A stretch of 64,000 nucleotides of DNA, from assembly GCF_002886045.1 (NCBI RefSeq), contig NZ_CP025791.1, positions 1,324,001-1,388,000 on the forward strand, given 5' to 3'. Positions 44,771 through 51,502 of the stretch are shown here, piece after piece. The notes beneath the pieces were generated by a model. That model was not told the origin of the DNA and searched no databases. It worked only from the letters and a program-made list of their open reading frames with translations. A program made the position numbers and the translations under genes. Numbering within the stretch: the stretch's first letter is position 1; every line of letters begins with the position of its first letter. This DNA is from Flavivirga eckloniae. Its GTDB lineage: Bacteria > Bacteroidota > Bacteroidia > Flavobacteriales > Flavobacteriaceae.

Positions 44771-46618
44771 ATGAAATTAGAAAAGATATTAGATAAACTT
44801 GGTTCAATAGAAAAAAACTCGTTTATCAAAATAATAGACAATATCATATCTAAAAACCCAAAAAATAATAAAGAAATCGAAAAGATTTTAAGTTCTTCTG
44901 ATAAAGGTTTAAAATCGGTTGACAATCAAAACATCTCAAAAATCTTTTCCTTAACAGCAAATGAGTTTCAAGAACACATAAAATGTGAGTTTCAAGAAAT
45001 CACGTCACAATTAGATATTCTAATTGACATTATTATTCGTGACGGAAACTGCATTATGAAGCAAGATTGGTTTTCAAGGTTATATGAAAATGAAATAAAA
45101 CACATAAAAGGTAAAATTAAATCACTTAATGTAGATTTTGTAAACGATAAATCTGAATTAAGTACAACACGTAAAAGAGATTATAAAATTTACAAAGCTT
45201 GTTTGCATACAGCCTATCACAATGATATTGCAAACAATCGAGAAGCAAAAATATCATCAGATGAGCTCTCAATTATTCTAACACTTTCTAAACAACTTGG
45301 GCTTTCACAAGAAGAAGTTAAATTAATAAACTATTCAATCTTGCCAATCAAAAAAATTGATATTCAAGATGTAATAAAAGGACTTAAAAACATTGGTGTT
45401 ATTTTCTATTCCAACAAGGAAAATACAATTTACGTAGCAGACGAAATGGTTAGAATGCTTCGTAAAATCAGAGAAAAAGAAGTGGCAGAGAAGTTTTATA
45501 GAAGAACACTTAAACTCTTAAGAGAGCCTATAATAAATCAAATTGCAAGAGAGCATAACATAGACAGAAAACTACCATATTCTCAAAAAATTGAAAAAAT
45601 CATAAAAGAAGGTGTTTCTTTCACAAATTTACTTTTAGACGACATTTATAAATCAGGAAGTACATTAACCGAAAAAAAGAAGACTTTAAATGAACTTTGC
45701 GAAAAAAGTTTAAACATAAAAAACTTAAAAGGAAGTACATTAGAAGAAAAAATAAGTAGTTTAATTAGATATTTTGAAAATATTGAGCGAGACGAAAAAG
45801 TAGGAATTTCTTTAGACGGTTTTGACAAATTACTAACTGAATTAAACTTATCCTTGCCTAAATTCAACGTACAGATGAAAAATCAATTTGAATTGCAAGA
45901 CGAATTTGTTCTCAAAGCAGATTTTTTACTCGATTATAATATTAAACCAAGAGATATTTTGGATCTGCTTACAAAACAAGATATCTCTAAATTCATCAAA
46001 AACAATGGAATTAAACAACGGGGAAATGATATTTTAAATATTCTCGAACACTATAAAGATGTTGAGAATTTATATTTAGAGAATTTTGAAAATGTCGCTT
46101 ACAGAAATCTAAACTTGTTAAAAGAGAACGGAATTATAGTAAAAGAAAGTGAACTCGGAATCAAATTTGAAGATTTAACCAAAGTCATTTTTAAGGGTTT
46201 AGGGTTTAATGTTGATGACCTCTTCAAAAAGAATCTAAATACCAAAAAGGATATGATGGATATTCTGTTAAATTTAGGAAATAACGAAATTATTATCATA
46301 GAGTGTAAAACCAGCAAAGAAAGAGGTTATAATAAATTCAGTTCAGTATCGAGGCAATTAAAATCTTATCAAAATTTAGCACTAAAAAACGATTTACGAA
46401 TTGTTAAAATTCTGCTTGTTGCACCAGAATTTAGCGATGATTTTATAACGGATTGCGAAATGGATACGGAAATGAATTTATCACTTATTACAGCTTCTAC
46501 TCTATCGAATATTTCAGAGGCATTTAAAACATCAAAATATACAGAATTTCCACACGTTTTATTCCGAGATATCGTAATTAATGAGGAGCGAATTTTAAAA
46601 GCATTAAGAAAAAAATAA
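44771..46618 (+). CDS. Large orphan protein with C-terminal PD-(D/E)XK nuclease domain
   Basis: 615 residues, soluble, lysine-rich. The C-terminal 150 residues fit a PD-(D/E)XK nuclease. The aspartate of DMMDILLNLG (about 497) and the pair in IIIIECKTS (E about 511, K about 513) form the motif. SRQLKSYQ supplies a QxxxY motif as in RecB/Cas4-like members. Upstream, PRDILDLLTKQDISKFIKNN and GIKQRGNDILNIL resemble a SAP-type helix-turn-helix. The N-terminal 400 residues are mostly helical and unassigned. No methyltransferase or helicase is adjacent, so it is not a standard restriction enzyme. A defence or DNA-processing role is inference. The composition looks more AT-rich than neighbouring housekeeping genes. 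Confidence 0.8.
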   Translation: MKLEKILDKLGSIEKNSFIKIIDNIISKNPKNNKEIEKILSSSDKGLKSVDNQNISKIFSLTANEFQEHIKCEFQEITSQLDILIDIIIRDGNCIMKQDWFSRLYENEIKHIKGKIKSLNVDFVNDKSELSTTRKRDYKIYKACLHTAYHNDIANNREAKISSDELSIILTLSKQLGLSQEEVKLINYSILPIKKIDIQDVIKGLKNIGVIFYSNKENTIYVADEMVRMLRKIREKEVAEKFYRRTLKLLREPIINQIAREHNIDRKLPYSQKIEKIIKEGVSFTNLLLDDIYKSGSTLTEKKKTLNELCEKSLNIKNLKGSTLEEKISSLIRYFENIERDEKVGISLDGFDKLLTELNLSLPKFNVQMKNQFELQDEFVLKADFLLDYNIKPRDILDLLTKQDISKFIKNNGIKQRGNDILNILEHYKDVENLYLENFENVAYRNLNLLKENGIIVKESELGIKFEDLTKVIFKGLGFNVDDLFKKNLNTKKDMMDILLNLGNNEIIIIECKTSKERGYNKFSSVSRQLKSYQNLALKNDLRIVKILLVAPEFSDDFITDCEMDTEMNLSLITASTLSNISEAFKTSKYTEFPHVLFRDIVINEERILKALRKK

Positions 46619-46806
46619 AAAAGACTGCGGATTATACTGCTAGGCTAGCGCTCGTTTGCAACGAGTGTCTACTAAAGAGTTTTCAATATCTTAACTACCC
46701 ACCCTTTTTATCTTATTGTTGTAATATAATTATATCAAAAAAGCCATTTCAGCATTGAAACTGATTTCATGCCAAGTTATCTGCCAGAAGGAGAAACACA
46801 AAAAAT

Positions 46807-47148
46807 ATGGAACTAGTAATTTTAATAATCGTCATGTTCTTAGCTATAAAATATGTTCCTAACTTCGTTGAAAGTAAAAGGAAAATAAAAAAACATAACG
46901 AAATCGAAATAGCAATGACTTCAAATGCTCAAAGGTTTGGGTATAACATAAAATCAACAATAACAAGAAGTCGAATAAATAATAGCTACAACTCATTTAA
47001 AGCAAAAATATTAAATGGTGAGAAAACAAATTTTCAAGATTTAAAAGATTTGGAAATCACAAAAAAAGAGCTGGTTGAACAAGCTAAATTAAGAGATAAA
47101 TTAATGGCTGACATTTCAGGAAGAAAAGAAGAATTCGAAGATGAATGA
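46807..47148 (+). CDS. Small membrane-anchored protein with cytosolic helical tail, unknown
   Basis: 113 residues. One N-terminal span (MELVILIIVMFLAIKYVPNF), then a charged, largely helical cytosolic part (KRKIKKHNEIEIAM ... DLKDLEITKKELVEQAKLRD). No known domain. It lies 188 bp after the PD-(D/E)XK gene on the same strand and may belong with it, but no promoter or coupling proves this. Confidence 0.6.
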   Translation: MELVILIIVMFLAIKYVPNFVESKRKIKKHNEIEIAMTSNAQRFGYNIKSTITRSRINNSYNSFKAKILNGEKTNFQDLKDLEITKKELVEQAKLRDKLMADISGRKEEFEDE

Positions 47149-47314
47149 AGTCTATGTGAAAATAAATTTCACACAAAGCGCTATGAATAATCCTAAAAAA
47201 ATGAAAAATAAAAATAATATTCTCTGATTGTAAAACAGTTCCTTTGCTAGCACTCTCTTATAACGAATGCTTAGAGCATTGTATGCACTCGACTATTCTT
47301 TCTTATCATTTAAT

Positions 47315-47530
47315 TTACAAGCTCCATAAAGTATCAATTAATAGGTATAGCCCTCCTAAAATGCTTGCAATAGCGACACCGAAACCCCTAATATCATTAA
47401 ATGTTTTTAATTTATATTTATATAGGAATACTTTACCTAGCCATAATCCAAAAACCATAAGTATAATAGATAAAGCTAAACTAATTAAAATGCTTTCATT
47501 TTCTATTATTATAATTGTTTTGTTAATCAT
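47315..47530 (-). CDS. Very small two-span membrane protein (tentative)
   Basis: 71 residues with two hydrophobic spans (ILISLALSIILMVFGLWLGK and GFGVAIASILGGLYLLIDTL) and a basic loop between them. A 96-codon frame on the opposite strand overlaps it but has a poor protein composition. The minus-strand reading is the more protein-like. Function unknown. Confidence 0.45.
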   Translation of the reverse strand: MINKTIIIIENESILISLALSIILMVFGLWLGKVFLYKYKLKTFNDIRGFGVAIASILGGLYLLIDTLWSL

Positions 47531-47606
47531 CTGAATCAGTACTCGATTCTATCTGTTTTGTGTAATAAATCTAGCCCATACAACGATCTTTCTTCTTACT
47601 AAAGTT

Positions 47607-47846
47607 TCATTCATATTCAAACTCAAAATTTAATAATTCAGAAGGCTCAATATTTAATCCTTTAGCCAATTCGAATAGCGTCACTACTTGAAGACTTATC
47701 TTTCCTTTTTCAATCTTACTAATTTGGCTATGGTCAACATCACACAACTGAGCTAATTCCCTATAACTAATGTCTTTTTCTTTTCGAATTCTAGACAAAG
47801 TTTCACCAAATGACATTAACAACCTTTTTTTAGGTATACTTTCCAT
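47607..47846 (-). CDS. XRE-family helix-turn-helix regulator (second of a tandem pair)
   Basis: 79 residues, essentially one Cro/C1-type HTH: SFGETLSRIRKEKDISYREL, then AQLCDVDHSQISKIEKGKIS and LFELAKGLNIEPSELLNF. It could start at the internal ATG of MSFGETL, 10 codons in. It is 32 bp after a paralogous XRE gene. Both proteins end in PxELxxFExY-type tails (PSELLNFEFEYE, PKELFDFEY). Likely DNA-binding dimers acting on the palindrome upstream of the pair. Confidence 0.85.
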   Translation of the reverse strand: MESIPKKRLLMSFGETLSRIRKEKDISYRELAQLCDVDHSQISKIEKGKISLQVVTLFELAKGLNIEPSELLNFEFEYE

Positions 47847-47878
47847 CTCAAATTTGTCTTAAGAGATTTTATTTATTG

Positions 47879-48106
47879 TTAATACTCAAAATCAAACAAC
47901 TCTTTGGGATGGATTTCTAAGCCTTCAGCCAAAGACAAGATTGTTTTCATAGAAGCTCCGTGCTCCCCTTTTAACACACGATATACTTGTTTCGGCTCAA
48001 TTTTGCCTATTGAGGCAACGGTCATAACATCTTTATTATACTTTTCAAGTAATGATTTTAGATGCTCTCCAAATGCTTTATAATAAGCTTTGTTTGTTTT
48101 CTTCAC
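47879..48106 (-). CDS. XRE-family helix-turn-helix regulator (first of a tandem pair)
   Basis: 75 residues: AYYKAFGEHLKSLLEKYNKD, then VMTVASIGKIEPKQVYRVLK and TILSLAEGLEIHPKELFDFEY. The recognition helix region IEPKQVYRVLKG is typical of XRE/Cro proteins. The start is a GTG; no upstream ATG is available. Transcription leftward would start near the 20-bp palindrome at 48138-48157, suggesting autoregulation. Confidence 0.8.
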   Translation of the reverse strand: MKKTNKAYYKAFGEHLKSLLEKYNKDVMTVASIGKIEPKQVYRVLKGEHGASMKTILSLAEGLEIHPKELFDFEY

Positions 48107-48137
48107 TCTGTGAAATTGTGGCTTTTTTCAAAATAAT

Positions 48138-48157
48138 AATTGTCAAATTTGACAATT
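48138..48157. promoter_or_regulatory. 20-bp perfect palindrome, probable operator of the XRE pair
   Basis: AATTGTCAAATTTGACAATT is its own reverse complement. Its right half contains the TTTG -33 box of the rightward promoter P1. On the minus strand it lies within a weaker TTG-N17-TATTTTG promoter toward the XRE genes. A bound repressor would therefore affect both directions. Confidence 0.7.
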
Positions 48158-48178
48158 CAGTAATTATTTATATATTTG
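48148..48178 (+). promoter_or_regulatory. Rightward promoter P1
   Basis: TTTG, 19 nt, TATATTTG: an exact match to the Bacteroidota consensus. The -33 box is inside the 20-bp palindrome. Confidence 0.75.
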
Positions 48179-48193
48179 TTTTAATCAGTTCTG

Positions 48194-48222
48194 TTTGTAT
48201 TGAACTGTAAGTTTTATATTTG
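48194..48222 (+). promoter_or_regulatory. Rightward promoter P2 with its own inverted repeat
   Basis: TTTG, 17 nt, TATATTTG. An inverted repeat CAGTTC-N10-GAACTG (48186-48207) encloses the -33 box. Transcription should start near 48229 and enter the hairpin element. Confidence 0.75.
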
Positions 48223-48266
48223 CGATTCTTCATATAAAAAAATTAGAAGTCATCGCTTTGAATCTC

Positions 48267-48373
48267 GTATCAGAAAACTGGTAATTTTTAAGCAACGAGA
48301 AGATAAGTAAGATGCTCACGTCTATGGACGTGGGCTCACTTATTGTTGCTCGGTATACCAGTACCTCTGATAC
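48267..48373 (+). ncRNA. 107-nt long imperfect hairpin (structured RNA candidate)
   Basis: Nested complementary segments from outside in: GTATCAGA/TCTGATAC, ACTGGTA/TACCAGT, GCAAC/GTTGC, ATAAGT/ACTTAT, GCTCACGTC/GACGTGGGC (one G-T pair), closed by the tetraloop TATG. That is 35 pairs in a single stem with small internal loops. It lies about 40 nt downstream of promoter P2. No open frame of note covers it. No known RNA family was recognised. Confidence 0.6.
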
Positions 48374-48559
48374 TATAAGTTGAATTCCACGTCTTTTTTG
48401 TGTCACTACGTTAAAGGCTATAACTCCTAGTACTGAACTTGTTCTGTACTGAACTTGCCTGTGTTAATCTCTCCTACAAATGTAGTTGAAGCATGTTTCA
48501 GTAATTCAGTATCTAGCGAGGTAATCTCGCCTGTACTAGTCAGGCGGGTTCAACTTATA
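48374..48559 (+). repeat. 186-bp inverted-repeat unit directly abutting the long hairpin
   Basis: An 11-bp perfect inverted repeat TATAAGTTGAA ... TTCAACTTATA bounds the unit. The left arm starts on the base after the preceding hairpin ends. Inside are smaller hairpins: CTACA/TGTAG, GCGAG/CTCGC and CCTG/CAGG. Two copies of TACTGAACTTG and a TTTCAGTA counterpart are also inside, as in the dispersed palindrome at 42580. Confidence 0.65.
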
Positions 48560-48598
48560 TTATACATATTACTAATAGAGAAAAACAATATTTAGTCT

Positions 48599-48952
48599 AT
48601 GAAAGTTTATACACATCCAGACAATCTCATAACACCACCCTTCTCCACTATAGCTACATTAATTATGTTATTGGATAAATCCGGGTTAACAGATGCAGTT
48701 AAAAAACATTGCAAAACTGGGTTAAAGGTTGTGCCCATTATTTATAACAATCCCGAGCATGATACCAGAAAAGATATCTTATCAAGAAAAAAATACGATG
48801 CGTTCTTTGCTTTATTTCCTGATTCTTATTTTAACGATAGAACGTTAATTACAACCAAAATAATTATAGAAAACGTAGAACTGTTTATTAAAACAAATAG
48901 CGTAGCAACAGTTGTTTGTAAAGAACAGAAAGCATCCGCTCAACTATTTTAG
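48599..48952 (+). CDS. Unknown 117-residue protein behind the hairpin element
   Basis: A soluble protein starting MKVYTHPDNLITPPFSTIAT. Mixed alpha/beta pattern (LIMLLDKSGLTDAVKKHCKT, VVPIIYNNPEH, ATVVCKEQKASAQLF). No signal peptide, no recognised domain. If transcription begins at P1/P2 the mRNA would carry a 370-nt, heavily structured leader. A terminator follows 35 bp after the stop, so the unit P1/P2-hairpins-gene-terminator looks complete. Confidence 0.65.
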   Translation: MKVYTHPDNLITPPFSTIATLIMLLDKSGLTDAVKKHCKTGLKVVPIIYNNPEHDTRKDILSRKKYDAFFALFPDSYFNDRTLITTKIIIENVELFIKTNSVATVVCKEQKASAQLF

Positions 48953-48987
48953 TTGATACGTTGAATTAATTTTTAGCTAAAAATATA

Positions 48988-49019
48988 AAAACCACATTGT
49001 TTTCACAATGTGGTTTTTT
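48988..49019 (+). terminator. Terminator, CCAC-TTG family
   Basis: Stem AAAACCACATTGT/ACAATGTGGTTTT with TTTC loop, then T run. Confidence 0.88.
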
Positions 49020-49043
49020 AAGAGTTGTTAAACAAGAATACGT

Positions 49044-49373
49044 TTACTCTGTAATACTAATAATCTTTGCGCCTTCCCAGCAAACATTAATATCGCTATC
49101 AACTAAACCATGCTTTACATTTAAAGCATAACATGTTTTAGTACCCTGCACTGTAGACGAGGTTACTTTGGCTTCACCAAGTTCGTAATACCCTAAAGGA
49201 ATTTCATCATTCGAATATCCGTATTTTTCTGCTGCTTTATCAATCGATTTGGTACTACTAATGGCAGTAATAAATCCTTGCATTTCCGGAGAAACTTCTG
49301 TGGAACTTCCACAAGAAACAAATAAACAAATAGTTAAAATTAGGCTAGAAAGTAGTAGGCTACTCTTTTTCAT
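49044..49373 (-). CDS. Small lipoprotein, unknown
   Basis: 109 residues with a lipoprotein signal (LLLSSLILTICLFVSCGSS). The mature part has two cysteines (KTCYALNVKHG, INVCWEG) that could form a disulfide in the periplasm, and a NTF2-like or DUF-type beta pattern. No family recognised. Monocistronic. Confidence 0.65.
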   Translation of the reverse strand: MKKSSLLLSSLILTICLFVSCGSSTEVSPEMQGFITAISSTKSIDKAAEKYGYSNDEIPLGYYELGEAKVTSSTVQGTKTCYALNVKHGLVDSDINVCWEGAKIISITE

Positions 49374-49732
49374 AATATAAGATTTAGGTTAAGATTATAA
49401 ATGTACTAAATAAATTGTACTTAAAAATGTTGTAAAACAAAAAAGTACGAATGTACAAACATATAGTCATTATATTAGTATGTATTCTATTTAAAAACAG
49501 TCTAAATAAATACACTAAATATGTTACGTATCACCTTGAGTACATCAACAATGCTCAGCATAAACTAAAGTCGAAAGGTTATTAAAACATTGAATTTAAG
49601 AATGTACACAATAAGCAACACTGAATTATACCCAAAATTAACTACGGCCCACCTCGAAACAATCCATTAATATTTAACGAAATAGCAAATCGGTTTTTAA
49701 CAGAGCCATTTAATTACTCATCAAGAAAGTAA
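49374..49732. other. 359-bp AT-rich gap with a possible transposase tail
   Basis: On the + strand 49505-49585 reads NKYTKYVTYHLEYINNAQHK followed by LKSKGY and a stop. This loosely resembles the C-terminus of IS3-type transposases (YINNxRxKxKLKG). No start or other domain is present. Otherwise nothing was seen. Confidence 0.25.
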
Positions 49733-50143
49733 TTAATCGTAAACCTGTTTCGATTGCTTTATTTTTACTCCAAACGTGTTTTTATCAATCCAGATTATGT
49801 TCCAGCTTTCTCTAAAATCACCTAAAAAACTATAAAACTTTATTTCTTGTTGCTTTACATCTAAAGAATAAACTCCTTTCAGATTTTTGGGGGCTACGCC
49901 ACTCGGACTTTTCTTTGGTTTATATTTAACATTTGTATTATACTTTCCATTTTGTTTAAAATGTATAGTAGTTCTTTTTTCATTAAAATTACAGCGTTTG
50001 TAAACCTTGATATCGAAACCAACTTCTCTAATTAAATGGTCTTGAACCCAATGTCCTTTTAAGTCCGATTCGGTAATTTTATTTTCCTGGCTAAATACGA
50101 TAGATACAAAAAAGAAGAGGGCAATTGTAATTGTTTTTTCCAT
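49733..50143 (-). CDS. Small secreted lipocalin-like protein, unknown
   Basis: 136 residues with a Sec signal peptide (ITIALFFFVSIVFSQ). The mature part begins with a DLKGHWVQDH block, like the start of bacterial lipocalin-like domains (LxGxW), followed by beta strands (TTIHFKQNGKYN, GVYSLDVKQQEIKFYS, NIIWIDKNTFGVKI). No catalytic motif. Likely periplasmic. Confidence 0.65.
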   Translation of the reverse strand: MEKTITIALFFFVSIVFSQENKITESDLKGHWVQDHLIREVGFDIKVYKRCNFNEKRTTIHFKQNGKYNTNVKYKPKKSPSGVAPKNLKGVYSLDVKQQEIKFYSFLGDFRESWNIIWIDKNTFGVKIKQSKQVYD

Positions 50144-50265
50144 GCAATAAAAGCAACAAGAATTGTTCCAAATAATTTTTTTTCAACAAAAAACAACCCC
50201 TGACATACTTCGACACTAAGCCAAATATCTTTGCATTAAGTTTAATAATAAAAATCAATTTTAAA

Positions 50266-50643
50266 ATGAAACACGCAGTTGTCTGGTTTGAAATTCCAGT
50301 AAAAGATTACGAAAGAGCCAAAAAATTCTATTCCGCAGTTATGGACAGCGAAATTACAGATCATCCCATGCCAGGAGATCAATACAAATATGGTCTTTTC
50401 ACGCATGATAAAGAAAATGGAGGCGTTGGTGGTGCTATTATTCAAGGTGAAGGGATGAATCCATCTACCGATGGTTCCATTCTTTATTTAAATGGCGGAG
50501 ACGATTTAGCCGTACCGCTTTCCAGAGTAGAAGCTAACGGTGGTAAAGTTGTAATGCCAAAAACGGATATTGACGAAAATGGATTCATAGCTCATTTTAC
50601 AGATACAGAAGGCAATAAAATAGCATTACATTCTATGTCGTAA
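50266..50643 (+). CDS. VOC family (glyoxalase/bleomycin resistance-like) protein
   Basis: 125 residues with two beta-alpha-beta-beta-beta units: VVWFEIPVKDYERAKKFYSA and SILYLNGGDD ... IAHFTDTEGNKIALHSM. The metal-binding Glu/His positions are only partly present. Members include glyoxalases, dioxygenases and resistance proteins. A TATCTTTG -7 box is at 50226-50233. It is followed by a YafY-type regulator gene, a combination often seen in Bacteroidota. Confidence 0.88.
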   Translation: MKHAVVWFEIPVKDYERAKKFYSAVMDSEITDHPMPGDQYKYGLFTHDKENGGVGGAIIQGEGMNPSTDGSILYLNGGDDLAVPLSRVEANGGKVVMPKTDIDENGFIAHFTDTEGNKIALHSMS

Positions 50644-50711
50644 AAACGCAATAAAATTCGGAAGTCTTTTAAAGCTTATTCAATCAAAAAACGAATGCCG
50701 TACATGGCACA

Positions 50712-50747
50712 AAAGATAGTGGATTGCGAAGCGGTTCACTATCTTTG
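50712..50747 (+). promoter_or_regulatory. Inverted repeat overlapping the promoter of the YafY-type regulator
   Basis: AAAGATAGTG and CACTATCTTT are exact complements separated by 15 nt. The right arm contains the -7 box TATCTTTG (50740-50747). The ATG follows 5 bases later, so the transcript would be leaderless or nearly so. Autoregulation by the encoded HTH protein is inferred. Confidence 0.65.
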
Positions 50748-50752
50748 TTATT

Positions 50753-51445
50753 ATGTCTCAATTATCAAGACTCATAGCCATATTAACCCTGTTAAAATCG
50801 AAACGACTTTTAACAGCTACCGAACTTGCCAAAAAGTTCGAGGTAAGCATACGTACCATTTACAGAGATATTCGAAAGCTCGAAGAAGCAGGCGTACCCG
50901 TTACTACCATAGAAGGCAGAGGTTATTCCTTAATGGAGGGCTATTCCGTTGCCCCTGTACAATTCACAGAAAAACAAGCCAATGCATTAATTACTGCAGA
51001 GCATTTAATAAATCAATCTAAAGACACCTCCTTTGTTAATGATTTTAATGAAGCGTTAACCAAAATAAAATCGGTTTTTAGAACGTCTATTCAGGAAAAG
51101 AGTGAATTATTGCAAAGCAAGATTCATATTTTCAACCCAACTTACGAAAACATTTCCAGCAATGCGCTTTCCGAAATACAACTGGCCATTACCAATTTTA
51201 ATTTTATTGAAATTAATTACAAAAAAGAAAGCGACACCAAAATTACCTTTAGAAAAGTAGAACCTTACGCTATGTACTCCATTTATCATAAATGGATTCT
51301 AATTGCCTGGTGTTATTTAAGACAAGATTATAGAGCCTTTAGAGTAGACAGGATTCTACATTTTAAAATTTTACATGAAAAATTTGAAGACAGAAATTTT
51401 AGTCTTCAAACGTATTTTCAAACCTGTCCTTACAAAGAAAAATAA
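50753..51445 (+). CDS. YafY-type transcriptional regulator with HTH and WYL domains
   Basis: 230 residues. The N-terminal DeoR-like HTH is LLTATELAKKFEVSIRTIYR followed by DIRKLEEAGVPV. The C-terminal WYL domain has FIEINYKKESDTKITFRKVE, PYAMYSIYHKWILIAWC and YRAFRVDRILHFKIL. WYL proteins sense ligands such as nucleotides or single-stranded DNA, and some control defence islands. This one most likely controls itself and perhaps the VOC gene. The palindrome overlapping its promoter supports this. Confidence 0.9.
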   Translation: MSQLSRLIAILTLLKSKRLLTATELAKKFEVSIRTIYRDIRKLEEAGVPVTTIEGRGYSLMEGYSVAPVQFTEKQANALITAEHLINQSKDTSFVNDFNEALTKIKSVFRTSIQEKSELLQSKIHIFNPTYENISSNALSEIQLAITNFNFIEINYKKESDTKITFRKVEPYAMYSIYHKWILIAWCYLRQDYRAFRVDRILHFKILHEKFEDRNFSLQTYFQTCPYKEK

Positions 51446-51502
51446 GATAAAAACTCACTAGAATTTACTTTATACTATTTTTGTTATAAAACAATATTGT
51501 AT

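Noticed and set aside
44771-46618. Type II restriction-modification system
   Set aside because: No DNA methyltransferase gene lies within several kilobases on either side.
47244-47534. 96-codon frame on the + strand
   Set aside because: It overlaps a better minus-strand frame that encodes two clean membrane spans, and its composition is not protein-like.
48374-48559. Integron attC-like site (GTTGAAT ... GTTCAAC at the ends of the inverted repeat)
   Set aside because: The core sites are in the wrong order for an attC (GTTRRRY first, RYYYAAC last), and no integrase or cassette array is present.
48267-48559. Retron or CRISPR-related RNA
   Set aside because: No reverse transcriptase, no cas genes and no regularly spaced direct repeats are nearby.
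49505-49585. Tail of an IS3-type transposase
   Set aside because: Only about 26 codons loosely resemble the C-terminal YINNxRxKxKLKG pattern and no other domain is present, so it is too weak to call. I mention it only within the gap entry.
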